Source: Planctomycetota bacterium (GTDB taxonomy: Bacteria; Planctomycetota; Planctomycetia; Planctomycetales; Planctomycetaceae). Taken from it: a stretch of 45,038 nt of DNA. The stretch lies in NCBI GenBank assembly GCA_018242525.1, contig JAFEBS010000003.1:75793-120830 (forward strand). Reading direction: 5' to 3'. A program made the position numbers and the translations under genes. The notes under the pieces are model-generated. The model was not told the DNA's origin and did no database searches. It was given only the letters and a program-made list of their open reading frames with translations. Shown here in pieces: positions 7,909 through 19,820 of the stretch. The number at the start of each line of letters is the position of its first letter. Within the stretch, counting starts at the first letter, position 1.

Positions 7909-10900
7909 TTATTCGCGCGTGATGACTTCGTCCAGGTTGAGCAGAATATTGGCGGTCAGAGTGTACGCGGCCAGTTCCACGGGATCGACGTTGGCCGAGG
8001 CCCGGGAATCCCCGAACGCATTCAATTTCACAGCGGAATCGCGGCTTTGCTGTAGGCGTACCAGATCATCGCTCAGACCGGCCGTCAGGACCTTCAACTC
8101 GTCGGCGGACGGCCGTCGCGATGTCGCGAGTTGGAATCCGCGCGACAGCCGTTCGTTCGGGGTGCCGGGATCGATCAGCATCCGTTCGGCCAGTTTTCGA
8201 GCCGCTTCGACGTACGTGATTTCGTTGAGCAATGACAACGCCTGCAGCGGCGTGTTGGTCCGGGATCGTTTGACGGTACAGACTTCGCGATTGGGTGCGT
8301 CGAACAGCAGCATGGACGGTGGAGCCGCCGTTCGTTTCCAGATCGTGTACATCGTACGGCGATACAGCCCTTCGCCCTGGTCGTGTTTGTAGCCGCGCAA
8401 GTCGCCATAGCGACTGGTTTCATCCCAGACCCCTTCGGGCATGTAAGGCCGAACGCTGGGGCCACCGACTTTGTCGACCAGCAGCCCGCTGACGGCCAGA
8501 GCCTGATCGCGCAGGGTTTCGCCGGACAGGCGGAATCGAGGTCCACGCGCCAACAACCGGTTTTCCGGATCCCGCTCGGCCAGTTCGGGCGTCACACGTG
8601 AGGACTGCCGGTACGTGGCGCTCATCACGATCAACTTCTGGATCGCCTTCATATCCCAGGGTTGAGCGAGCGGTGCCTTATTGTCGCCGACCGCCGGGGT
8701 CACGGTGGGCTGCATGAATTCCGCAGCGAGCCAGTCGAGTAATTCCGGGTGCGACGGGAATTCGGATTGCGATCCGAAATTCTCGGATGTCTTGACGATT
8801 CCCGTCCCGAAAAAACGTTCCCAGGCCCGGTTGATCCAGACGCGCGAGGTCAGTGGATGTGCCGGATCCACGAGCCACTTTGCCAGCCCCAGTCGATTCT
8901 GAGGGGCATTGGCGGGCAGGGCGGGGAATGCGGAGGGTAAACCGGCCGTGACCTTGTCGCCGCGTTTGTCGTATTCACCGCGGATCAGGATGAACGCGTC
9001 ACGCGGTTGCGGCAGTTCCAGCATCACCATGACGTTGGGGGCTGCAGCGACAACTTTCGCGTGCTGCTGCTTCAGCCCGGCAACGGCCGTCTCGGCCTGC
9101 TTCAAGGGACTGTCGACATTCGCCCTGAAGAACTTTTCCAACTCGGCCTTTGCCTCGGGCGATCGCTTGTCGGCTTCAGTTGCCAGGATCTGCTTCAGCG
9201 ATTCCGGAAACTTGGCTCCATCCAGTTTAACCGTGCTCGGTGGCAACGACGTCAGGGACAACCGGAAGCGACCGATGTTGTGTTGATTCAAGGCCTCGTG
9301 CTTCAATCGAACTGTCAGAGTGGCATCCCTGGGGACCGACAGTGGCGATTCGACCAGGAACATGGCATTTGTCTGGTCACGTCGCGTCGGCCCATCAACG
9401 GCCCAGCCGTTCGCGGGATTGCCATCCAGAATCAAGCCGATGGCCCATCCGTTTTGGGAATAAGTCGCCTCCGCGCGGTTGAACTTGGCCTGCAATGGAA
9501 CCGACAGGCCGGGAGCAGTCACTTCAGCCTCGACAGATGACAGCACAAAGTTGCCGTTCGGATAACGCCCCAGGCTTTGCTGTGGCAGGCTGGGATCCGG
9601 CAGACATTCCAGCAACAGGCCGCTGAAAGTCCCCTCGGGCACCGGCGCTGTGATGGTATAGACATCATGAGCGGGATTGTTCCCACTGGCCAGGTACGAT
9701 CCGTCGGCCTGGCGGGTGAGCTTCGAGCCTCCTTGCGACTTGACGTCGTTCGGCTGCAGCGTTTGCCAGACGACGGCACCGGCTTCCGCGAGTTTTGTTT
9801 TGAAGCCCGGCTCCCAGGCGGCGATGTATTGTGGCAGGTTCCGGGCCGCTTCCGTCGCTTTAAGTTCGGCGGCAGCGATCTCCGCTTGTAAACGGGCCAG
9901 TTCGGCATCCTGCTCGGCGCTGGGAACGTTGATGACGGGGTCGGTGTTCTTGGAGTCCCCCTGCAGGGTACCGCTTTCCTGGATGTTGTTGAAATACGAG
10001 AACAACTGATAGAAGTCGCGCTGCGTGATCGGATCGTACTTGTGATCATGGCAGCGGCAGCAGTTCAGTGTCAGTGCCATCCAGGTCATGCCGGTGGTTT
10101 CGACACGATCGATCACCGTTTCGACCCGCCATTCCTCGGCAATGATCCCCCCTTCGCCGTTCAGCCGGTGATTACGATTGAATCCCGTGGCGACCTTCTG
10201 AGTTGAAGTGGCATTCGGTAGCAGGTCGCCCGCCAGTTGTTCGATGGTGAATTGATCGAACGGCTGATTCTGGTTGAACGCATTGATCACCCAGTCGCGC
10301 CAGGGCCACTGGTACCGGCTACCATCGGTCTGGTACCCGTTGCTGTCGGCATAGCGAGCGAAGTCGAGCCATTGCATCGCCATGCGTTCGCCGTAGTGAC
10401 GCGATTGCAGCAGACGATCGACCACTCGTTCGTAGGCCCCGGGCGACGTGTCAGCCAGATACGCGTCGACTTCCGCGGGAGTCGGCGGCAATCCGGTCAG
10501 ATCCAGAGAAACTCGGCGGATCAGTGTTTCCCGCGAGGCCTCGGGCGCAGGCGTCAGTCCTTCGTGTTTGAGTCGGGCCAGCACAAACTGATCGATCGGA
10601 TTCTGGGGCCAACTTTGATCCCGGACATCGGGCACTTCCGGGCGATGAACCGGAAGAAACGCCCAATGCCCCTGGTACTCGGCCCCTTCGGTGATCCATT
10701 GTTGCAGGAGTTCGATCTGACGCTGCGTCAGTTTCTTGCCCGAGTCGGCGGGTGGCATCACCGAATCGCTGTCGGTACTCACAATTCGCCGCACCAGTTC
10801 GCTGGCGTCGGACTTCCCGGGAGTGATGGCAATGTGTCCGGATTCGCCAGCCTTCGTGGCGCTGTCTTTCAGATCCAGACGCAGTCCAGCCTGCCGTTTG

Positions 10901-11064
10901 TGTTCATCAGGGCCGTGGCACTGAAAGCAGTTGTCCGACAGGATCGGTCGGATGTCGCGATTGAACGAGATTCTCTCGGCCGCGAAACCATCGGTCGTAA
11001 TCAGCAACAACCCTGTCAACAGGGCAGCCATGGTTTGTGGCGCGGCTGCAATACGGGAAACCAT
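7909..11064 (-). CDS. PSCyt1-DUF1549-DUF1553 cytochrome-type protein
   Basis: The protein is 1051 aa from the ATG at 11062-11064, preferred because AGGGA lies 9 nt upstream and a signal peptide (about 1-29) follows; the frame extends 36 codons further without support. Order of domains: PSCyt1 with haem motif CFQCH at 46-50; DUF1549/PSCyt2 at about 155-365 with a second haem-type motif CCRCH at 335-339; a short coiled segment; a beta-rich insert at about 440-610 resembling a carbohydrate-binding module; and DUF1553/PSD1 at about 725-1015. It is exported and likely membrane-associated or periplasmic. The paired DUF1501 gene lies 47 bp downstream. Suggested roles for such proteins include oxidation of complex carbohydrates, but none is proven. 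Confidence 0.9.
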   Translation of the reverse strand: MVSRIAAAPQTMAALLTGLLLITTDGFAAERISFNRDIRPILSDNCFQCHGPDEHKRQAGLRLDLKDSATKAGESGHIAITPGKSDASELVRRIVSTDSDSVMPPADSGKKLTQRQIELLQQWITEGAEYQGHWAFLPVHRPEVPDVRDQSWPQNPIDQFVLARLKHEGLTPAPEASRETLIRRVSLDLTGLPPTPAEVDAYLADTSPGAYERVVDRLLQSRHYGERMAMQWLDFARYADSNGYQTDGSRYQWPWRDWVINAFNQNQPFDQFTIEQLAGDLLPNATSTQKVATGFNRNHRLNGEGGIIAEEWRVETVIDRVETTGMTWMALTLNCCRCHDHKYDPITQRDFYQLFSYFNNIQESGTLQGDSKNTDPVINVPSAEQDAELARLQAEIAAAELKATEAARNLPQYIAAWEPGFKTKLAEAGAVVWQTLQPNDVKSQGGSKLTRQADGSYLASGNNPAHDVYTITAPVPEGTFSGLLLECLPDPSLPQQSLGRYPNGNFVLSSVEAEVTAPGLSVPLQAKFNRAEATYSQNGWAIGLILDGNPANGWAVDGPTRRDQTNAMFLVESPLSVPRDATLTVRLKHEALNQHNIGRFRLSLTSLPPSTVKLDGAKFPESLKQILATEADKRSPEAKAELEKFFRANVDSPLKQAETAVAGLKQQHAKVVAAAPNVMVMLELPQPRDAFILIRGEYDKRGDKVTAGLPSAFPALPANAPQNRLGLAKWLVDPAHPLTSRVWINRAWERFFGTGIVKTSENFGSQSEFPSHPELLDWLAAEFMQPTVTPAVGDNKAPLAQPWDMKAIQKLIVMSATYRQSSRVTPELAERDPENRLLARGPRFRLSGETLRDQALAVSGLLVDKVGGPSVRPYMPEGVWDETSRYGDLRGYKHDQGEGLYRRTMYTIWKRTAAPPSMLLFDAPNREVCTVKRSRTNTPLQALSLLNEITYVEAARKLAERMLIDPGTPNERLSRGFQLATSRRPSADELKVLTAGLSDDLVRLQQSRDSAVKLNAFGDSRASANVDPVELAAYTLTANILLNLDEVITRE

Positions 11065-11226
11065 ACGTGTCATTCCCTGGGGGATCTCTGGTGGATGGCC
11101 TGAAGTCGATCGTGACACGAAAGACAGACGAGCCAACTCATCAAGATACTGCGCCGGGATATCCTCCCGCAAACCGAAGCAGACAGATTCAACGCCGACG
11201 GACGGTGGGTTGCCTTCTGCAGAGTG

Positions 11227-11245
11227 TCAGCGCGGACGGCGCTGA
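11227..11245 (-). terminator. Short GC-rich stem-loop
   Basis: A 7-bp perfect stem (TCAGCGC / GCGCTGA) with a 5-nt loop lies between the epimerase stop (11292) and the start of the next gene (11064). No T-run follows, so it could be a weak terminator or processing site inside the minus-strand run. Confidence 0.3.
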
Positions 11246-11291
11246 GGACCAAATGCTCGCGTGCTGTTCAACCGGCGGATCGCTGGCGAAC

Positions 11292-12320
11292 TCAAAACGT
11301 GCCATCGCGGACCTCGAAATGAGTCGGGCGATTCAGCGTCTCACCGCCAGATTGAACCCATTGGGCGACGGCCTTGAGCATATCTTCGAGCGTGACAGTC
11401 GGCGGTCCGAACCAGTCATAGGAACGTTGAGCATCCCACAACCACGCAGTCGGTGCCTGGACGCCGGCAAATCGAACGTCGCGGTTCAGCAATTGCTCCA
11501 GACGCGTGGCAATCGACCGAATCGACAGTCGATCGCGCCCCGTGATGTTGACAGCGACCGGCGGAACCGCGGCGTGATCGAAACATTGAATGATCCGGGC
11601 GTTGGCATCTCCCTGCCAGATGACGTGGGTTGCTCCCATCGTCAGGTCGACCGGCTGTTGCGAGAAGACTTTTTGGGCAATGTCCAACAGCACTCCGTAG
11701 CGCAGATCGATCGCATAGCACAGTCGGACCAGTACCATAGGCGTCTGATTTCGTTTGGAGAAGTATTCATACACGCGCTCCCGGCCGACGCAGGAGTTGG
11801 CATATTCCCCAGGCGGCCCCAGGGGATCGTCCTCAGTGCAGCCCGGCCCCTCGGAGGGAACGAGTGGATAAACGCAACCTGTCGACAGCGCAACGATCCG
11901 CGATGTCGCATACCGTTCGGAAATCAGGGCAGGGATGAATGTGTTTGTGATCCAGGTCAGTTCGGGGGTGTCGCTGGTGCCGAATTTCTGTCCGACCAGT
12001 GAAATCACATTGGGTGCGTCTGGAAGTTTCTGAATTTGCTGTCTGTCCATCAGGTCCGCCGCCACCGTCTCCACGCCGGACTGTTGCAAGCTGCGGGCTG
12101 CCGCCGGAGATGAGAATCGCGAAACCGCCACAACACGCCGTGAATCGCCAATGGCATCACAGCCGCGTCGAATCATCCGGGCCAGCGTCGGCCCCATCTT
12201 GCCACCGGCCCCCAGCACAAGGATGTCTCCACGTATCTTCTGGAGTGTCTGCAGGACACCCGGAGTTGGTTCGCTCAGAGCCTGATCGAGTTCGTTGATG
12301 GACTGAATTACCTTCATCAT
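11292..12320 (-). CDS. NAD-dependent epimerase/dehydratase-like protein
   Basis: This is a 342-aa extended short-chain dehydrogenase-like protein. An approximately 30-residue N-terminal extension precedes the Rossmann motif VLGAGGKMGPT (Gly37, 39, 40 and 43). Further landmarks are NVISLVGQKFG (strand 4) and VALSTGCVYP (strand 5, active-site Ser/Thr). The expected catalytic YxxxK is not clear: the tyrosine is in GEYANSCVGRERV, where the residue four after Tyr is not lysine. It may therefore be a divergent or non-catalytic relative. The start could be either of two adjacent ATGs. It sits between the two PSCyt/DUF1501 pairs on the same strand, so sugar-nucleotide or carbohydrate chemistry is a reasonable guess only. 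Confidence 0.75.
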   Translation of the reverse strand: MMKVIQSINELDQALSEPTPGVLQTLQKIRGDILVLGAGGKMGPTLARMIRRGCDAIGDSRRVVAVSRFSSPAAARSLQQSGVETVAADLMDRQQIQKLPDAPNVISLVGQKFGTSDTPELTWITNTFIPALISERYATSRIVALSTGCVYPLVPSEGPGCTEDDPLGPPGEYANSCVGRERVYEYFSKRNQTPMVLVRLCYAIDLRYGVLLDIAQKVFSQQPVDLTMGATHVIWQGDANARIIQCFDHAAVPPVAVNITGRDRLSIRSIATRLEQLLNRDVRFAGVQAPTAWLWDAQRSYDWFGPPTVTLEDMLKAVAQWVQSGGETLNRPTHFEVRDGTF

Positions 12321-12427
12321 TTGGTGTCGTCGTCCGCGAGGGTCGTCAAATCGTTGTGAGATAAATGAATTGGCACGACTTACCCGTCGCTGAATTCGTG
12401 AAAAATCGGGGCTGCTGCAACCGACGA

Positions 12428-12447
12428 CCGAAGTCTCACGACTTCGG
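12428..12447. repeat. Short palindromic hairpin, REP-like
   Basis: A perfect 8-bp stem (CCGAAGTC / GACTTCGG) with a 4-nt loop lies 44 nt downstream of the DUF1501 stop at 12492. It may end that minus-strand transcript. The sequence resembles a short palindrome I believe recurs in planctomycete intergenic DNA, which a genome-wide count would settle. Confidence 0.45.
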
Positions 12448-12491
12448 CTACGAACCCCGCTGCGTGCCGGATGAGCCAGAAAGCGAAAACA

Positions 12492-13904
12492 CTATGCCAG
12501 TATCTCCTGCACGACCTGGCCATGCACATCCGTCAGTCGATAGTCACGCCCGGCATGTCGATACGTCAGTCGTTCGTGGTTCAGACCCAATAGATGCAGA
12601 ATCGTGGCATGGAAGTCGGGCATCGTGACTTTGTTCTCGGCAACGTAGTACCCGAACTCATCGGTGGCCCCGTAGGTCATCCCGCCGCGAATGCCGCCAC
12701 CGGCCATCCAGACACTGAAGGCGTGTGGATGATGGTCGCGGCCATCCGTTCCCTGAGCGGCCGGTGTACGACCAAATTCCGTCCCGAAGATCACCAGCGT
12801 GTCCTCCAATAGTCCGCGTGATTTCAAGTCCTTCAACAACGCGGCGATCGGCTGATCCACCTTCTTCGCGTTGGTCGTATGGTTGTTCCGCAGGTCGCCG
12901 TGCGCATCCCAGTAATTCCGGGGGTAACTGAAATTGACCTGGACGAAGCGCACGCCCGCTTCCAGACATCGCCGTGCCAGCAAACACTGCCGGGCGAATT
13001 CATCCGTCGGTTCAGTGCCCACTCCGTACTGGACCTGGGTGGCGGCAGACTCGCGTCCCAGGTCCAGGACACCGGGAGCTTCGGCCTGCATCCGGAAGCT
13101 CATTTCGAACGCCGCGATGCGTGCTTCCAGGCGGGGATCGTCGCCGACCCGTTCCAGGTGCTGTCGATTGCGACGTGCCAGCAGCTCCAGTTGCAGTCGC
13201 TGTAAATCAGTCGAGTCGCCCGGAGTCAGATTGGAAAGCCGCGTATCCTTGAAGTTCGTGCTGCCATCGCCGATGCGCGTACCCTGGAAGCTGGCGGGCA
13301 GAAATGCCGAGCCGTAGTTTTGAGTGCCCCCGTGATACAGCGACGGGCTGAGGCTGATGAATCCCGGTAGATTCTGGTTCTCGGTCCCCAATCCGTACAG
13401 TGTCCAGGCTCCAAGACTCGGACGCGCGAAGACGCCACTTCCAGTGTTGATGTTCAGCAGCGCCGGGCCATGTGACACCTGGTCGCCCCCATTCATCGAT
13501 CGAATCACGCAGATGTCGTCAATGCAGGAACCGATCTGTGGAAACAGGTCACTGACTTCAATCCCACTTTCTCCGTAATGTTGAAACTTCCAAGGGGATG
13601 CCAGCAGATTGCCGGTCGGAGCAAATTCAAACTTCGGCTTGTCGATCGGCAGCGGCTGGCCATTCATTTCGATCAGCCTGGGCTTGGGGTCGAACGAATC
13701 CACATGGGACACGCCGCCGTGCATGAACAGAAAGACGACTCGCCGGGCCGTGGCGGAAAAATGCGAGGCCTGCGGCGCGAGCGGACTGGTCGATGCGGAC
13801 GATGGGGCCGCGGATGCCGTGGACGCCAGCAGGCCTGACAACGCAATCTGGCCAAACCCGCAGGCGGACTGACAAAGAGCCTGGCGACGAGAAATCAAAG
13901 TCAT
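12492..13904 (-). CDS. DUF1501 protein, Tat-exported (second copy)
   Basis: This is a 470-aa DUF1501 protein. The N-terminus carries SRRQAL (Arg6-Arg7) and an Ala-rich hydrophobic stretch, consistent with Tat export. Family signatures include VVFLFMHGGVSHVDSFDPKP, GTEFGRTPAAQGTDGRDHHP and a C-terminal ATILHLLGLNHERLTYRHAG. The C-terminus is very like that of the 6401-7861 copy, so the two are paralogues. GAGG is placed about 6 nt before the ATG. The gene lies 44 bp after the 1040-aa PSCyt/DUF1553 gene, so the two are almost certainly co-transcribed. Confidence 0.88.
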   Translation of the reverse strand: MTLISRRQALCQSACGFGQIALSGLLASTASAAPSSASTSPLAPQASHFSATARRVVFLFMHGGVSHVDSFDPKPRLIEMNGQPLPIDKPKFEFAPTGNLLASPWKFQHYGESGIEVSDLFPQIGSCIDDICVIRSMNGGDQVSHGPALLNINTGSGVFARPSLGAWTLYGLGTENQNLPGFISLSPSLYHGGTQNYGSAFLPASFQGTRIGDGSTNFKDTRLSNLTPGDSTDLQRLQLELLARRNRQHLERVGDDPRLEARIAAFEMSFRMQAEAPGVLDLGRESAATQVQYGVGTEPTDEFARQCLLARRCLEAGVRFVQVNFSYPRNYWDAHGDLRNNHTTNAKKVDQPIAALLKDLKSRGLLEDTLVIFGTEFGRTPAAQGTDGRDHHPHAFSVWMAGGGIRGGMTYGATDEFGYYVAENKVTMPDFHATILHLLGLNHERLTYRHAGRDYRLTDVHGQVVQEILA

Positions 13905-13948
13905 GGTGCGCCTCGATGTGCAGAGTACGGGATCACTGGCGAAATCGG

Positions 13949-17071
<3,123 letters not shown>

Positions 17072-17450
17072 GGCCCATCCTTCCGCACGATTGCCCGGAG
17101 CTTGTCCGGCGCTTGTCGTGAAGTTCGTCCTGGTTGGTTGACTCATTGACATTCAATCATCGTTGACGCGATCTGTGTGGGCAAGTGTCAACCCGTCTGC
17201 GCAGTGTTGAAGTACCAGGCGATAATGCCTGCGACGACATTTCCAAAAAGCGTCGGTCAGCCGGGAATCGCGGCCGACGTAAACAGGCGATTGTGTCAGG
17301 TTGGCCGGTTCAAACACGACTGCCGCACTGATTCAGGAGATGTGGTTGACAAACCGCCCGCAGGGCGCAACTCTGCTCTGTACTGCGATAGTCGTCAAAT
17401 CGCTGGCAGCAAACTGAGCTTTGAACCACCTCACTCCGGGCCCCAATCTC
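17072..17450. other. Divergent intergenic region, 379 bp
   Basis: This gap separates two divergent genes and must hold both promoters. CGTCGG at 17251-17256 and CCGACG at 17274-17279 can pair into an imperfect stem-loop. TTGACA at 17346-17351 is a perfect -35 hexamer but has no good -10 at 17 or 18 nt. A degenerate copy of the 27.8-kb repeat lies at 17411-17442. No coding region is supported. Confidence 0.5.
17411..17442 (+). repeat. Degenerate half-copy of the 27.8-kb inverted-repeat element
   Basis: These 32 bases match the right arm of the element at 27744-27843 at 25 positions, with an exact 11-bp core CTTTGAACCAC (17419-17429). No matching left arm is evident upstream, so this looks like a decayed solo arm. 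It ends 8 nt before the start codon of the MDR dehydrogenase gene. Confidence 0.4.
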
Positions 17451-18395
17451 ATGCGCGCGGTTGTCCTCGACGAACATGGCTTAAACGTCGCCGATCGGCC
17501 AATTCCAACCCCGGGTCCGGGTGAAGTTCTGGTCCGGGTCCTGAAGGCAGGCTTGTGCGAAACGGACCTGCAACTGGTCCGCGGTTACATGGGTTTTCGC
17601 GGGGTCCTGGGACATGAATTTGTGGGAATTGCCGAGACCGGTCCCCTGAGCGGTCAGCGGGTCGTCGGGGAAATCAATTGCGCCTGCGATCAGTGCGATT
17701 ACTGCTGGACCGGCCTGCGGACACACTGTCCGCATCGCACGGTCCTGGGAATCCTGAACCATGACGGAGCGTTTGCCGACTTCGTGGCCGTTCCCGCACG
17801 GAATCTGCATCGAGTGCCGGACGAAGTGACCGATGAGCAGGCCGTCTTCACTGAACCGCTGGCGGCCGCGTTTCAGATTCCGGCTCAGGTCGAACTGAAA
17901 CCGACGCAACGCGTCATCGTACTGGGGGATGGTCGGCTGGGAAACCTCTGTGCGCAGGTGATCGCTCAGTCCGGTTGCCGATTGACGGTTGTCGGCAAGC
18001 ATGCGACGAAACTGGAACGGATCGCCCGGTTGGGAATCGAGACGGCCCAAGTCGGCGAATTCGATGGAACCCGCCAAGCCGATGTTGTCGTCGACTGCAC
18101 GGGGTCTGCCAGTGGTGTAGAAACCGCATTACGACTCCTGAAGCCCCGTGGAACCCTGGTCCTCAAGACGACGGTGGCCGGCACGCAAACTCTGTCATTG
18201 GCCCCGATTGTCATCGATGAAATCACCGTCGTCGGTTCCCGCTGCGGACCCTTCGAGCCCGCACTGACGGCTCTGCGCGACGGCACAATACAAGTCGAAC
18301 CCCTGATCGAGGCGACGTATCCGCTCGCCAATGCGGTCGCCGCTTTTGAACGGGCGACCAGCCAGCCGACGCTGAAGCTTCTCCTGGAACCGTAA
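17451..18395 (+). CDS. Zinc-dependent MDR alcohol dehydrogenase
   Basis: The protein is 314 aa from the ATG at 17451; a TTG 30 nt upstream is rejected because it falls in the repeat remnant. Catalytic zinc ligands Cys36 (GLCETD) and His55-Glu56 are present. Structural-zinc cysteines 79, 82, 85 and 93 have the classic C-x2-C-x2-C-x7-C spacing. The Rossmann glycines are GDGRLG at 159-164. It is some 30 residues shorter than typical sorbitol/threonine-type dehydrogenases, because the C-terminal catalytic part is compact. It is only distantly similar to Tdh at 94-1122. The substrate is unknown. It is convergent with the ThuA gene. Confidence 0.85.
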   Translation: MRAVVLDEHGLNVADRPIPTPGPGEVLVRVLKAGLCETDLQLVRGYMGFRGVLGHEFVGIAETGPLSGQRVVGEINCACDQCDYCWTGLRTHCPHRTVLGILNHDGAFADFVAVPARNLHRVPDEVTDEQAVFTEPLAAAFQIPAQVELKPTQRVIVLGDGRLGNLCAQVIAQSGCRLTVVGKHATKLERIARLGIETAQVGEFDGTRQADVVVDCTGSASGVETALRLLKPRGTLVLKTTVAGTQTLSLAPIVIDEITVVGSRCGPFEPALTALRDGTIQVEPLIEATYPLANAVAAFERATSQPTLKLLLEP

Positions 18396-18501
18396 TGGAA
18401 CTCTCACTGACTATCACGCCGATTCCTGCAAAGAAACAGCTCACTGAACTGTTCGTTCCGCTTCCGAAATCAAACAGCTTCGACCGGGCAGGCAGCAGCG
18501 A

Positions 18502-19524
18502 TTACCGGGCGTAATCCGCAGGCTTCTTTCCCTTGATGAAGCCATTGAAGCCGAACTTCGTCGGCTTGAATTCGCCGACAATCGCGACGTTAGATTTCTC
18601 GGGAATCTGGTCTTGCATGCCCAGCGCCCAATAAACGGCGTTGATCACCAGGCGCCTGGTTCCTTCGGCTTCCAGATCGGTGGCCGCACCCATGGTTGTA
18701 CAAAAGACGCGTGCTTCCTTGCCTGAGGGGCTCTTGTACATCCTGGTCCAGGCGACCGGCATCATCGGATCGTTTTTCTTGCCCACCACGCCCTTCGACG
18801 TCGACTCCAGGGTTTCCGTGACTTCGCCCAGCAGCAGCGGCGTGCACGACTTGGAGACATCATCAATCACTACCGTGTAAACATCCGTGGGGCCGAACAC
18901 GCTCCCCTTGTCGATCCCGCGCAGGATCGGATTCTGTTCCTGTCCAGCGACGACAATCCCACGCGTCCCTTCCTTGCCATGATGACCGTGGTGATTGACC
19001 CACTGTTCACCCAGGACCTGCTTGCCGAATCCACCCTTCCAGCCTTCCACATTGCTGCCGTTGCTATACCGGGCATAGTTTCCCCCACCATTGAAGGCAT
19101 GCGTCGCCGTGCGCAGGCCGATCACCGGCTTGCCCGCTTCCACGTAGTCCGCGATGTATTTCATCTGGTCATCGGGCAAATGACGAAAACGGGTGGCGAT
19201 AATCATCAGGTCGGCCGTCTTGAGAGCTTCCAGGCCGGGAATGTTGTCACCCTGATTCGGATTGATTTCACCGGTGGCCGGATCGATCGCGAACAGGACA
19301 GTCGTCTTGAAGCCGTGATGCTTCGACAGGATCTTGGCCAGTTGAGGCAGGGCTTCTTCCGAACGGTATTCTTCGTCGCCACTGATCAGGACGACATGCT
19401 TTCCCTTGCCGGGCCCCTCACCGCCTTCAAAGCCAATCCACCGGTCATCGGCACGGATCTGACTTGCAGAAAATCCCAAGAGGAAAGTGGCGAGCAACAG
19501 TCGAACTCCAATCAACTTCATCAT
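18502..19524 (-). CDS. ThuA-like domain protein, secreted
   Basis: This is a 340-aa protein with a signal peptide at about 1-25 (MKLIGVRLLLATFLLGFSAS). A ThuA-like domain of the class I glutamine-amidotransferase-like fold spans about 40-305. Recognisable segments are HVVLISGDEEYRSEEALPQL at its start, DLMIIATRFRHLP, and GKPVIGLRTATHAF at the position of the amidotransferase elbow, where no nucleophilic Cys is present. A GAAGGA Shine-Dalgarno sits 8 nt before the first of two ATGs. ThuA was named for trehalose/maltose utilisation in rhizobia, and planctomycetes hold many exported versions with unknown sugar-related roles. A possible 68-codon ORF overlaps its start. Confidence 0.87.
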   Translation of the reverse strand: MMKLIGVRLLLATFLLGFSASQIRADDRWIGFEGGEGPGKGKHVVLISGDEEYRSEEALPQLAKILSKHHGFKTTVLFAIDPATGEINPNQGDNIPGLEALKTADLMIIATRFRHLPDDQMKYIADYVEAGKPVIGLRTATHAFNGGGNYARYSNGSNVEGWKGGFGKQVLGEQWVNHHGHHGKEGTRGIVVAGQEQNPILRGIDKGSVFGPTDVYTVVIDDVSKSCTPLLLGEVTETLESTSKGVVGKKNDPMMPVAWTRMYKSPSGKEARVFCTTMGAATDLEAEGTRRLVINAVYWALGMQDQIPEKSNVAIVGEFKPTKFGFNGFIKGKKPADYAR

Positions 19525-19730
19525 CAGCGCGGTCCTTCAAGTTGAGCGAGGTATTTACCGGAGCACATCTCGACAAAGCGTACCACGGACGGGAGAATCT
19601 TGCGATTGTACAGGGCAGCGGCAATCGACGGGACGTGGTTGACGAATGGAACACGCCGCCGCAGACTGAATTGCGGTCCTTGAACACGATCCCGCCGCGC
19701 GAGCAGGGGATTCTGAAATTGGACGTGCAT
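19524..19730 (-). CDS. Possible small ORF coupled to the ThuA gene
   Basis: This 68-codon frame starts at an ATG preceded by GAGGGA at a 7-nt spacing. Its TGA overlaps the ThuA start in a TGATG arrangement that usually signals translational coupling. The product is basic, has no signal peptide and matches no family I know. The region 19525-19820 otherwise holds the upstream parts of two divergent genes. A plus-strand frame also spans the region, so the coding claim rests only on the ribosome-binding site and the stop-start overlap. Confidence 0.3.
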   Translation of the reverse strand: MHVQFQNPLLARRDRVQGPQFSLRRRVPFVNHVPSIAAALYNRKILPSVVRFVEMCSGKYLAQLEGPR

Positions 19731-19820
19731 CGACCAATCCCTCGCCCGTGCGTCGGGCTGGTGTTTCAGGACAGCGTCATCCGATCATTCCCGTTCACGA
19801 TACTTGCTGACTTGTGACCC

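Noticed and set aside
17421..17450. TTG start 30 nt upstream for the MDR dehydrogenase
   Set aside because: The extra residues come from the repeat remnant, and the family N-terminus (MRAVVLDEHG) begins at the ATG at 17451.
18223..18444. Small minus-strand frames after the MDR gene
   Set aside because: They are antisense to the conserved C-terminus of the dehydrogenase and lack ribosome-binding sites.
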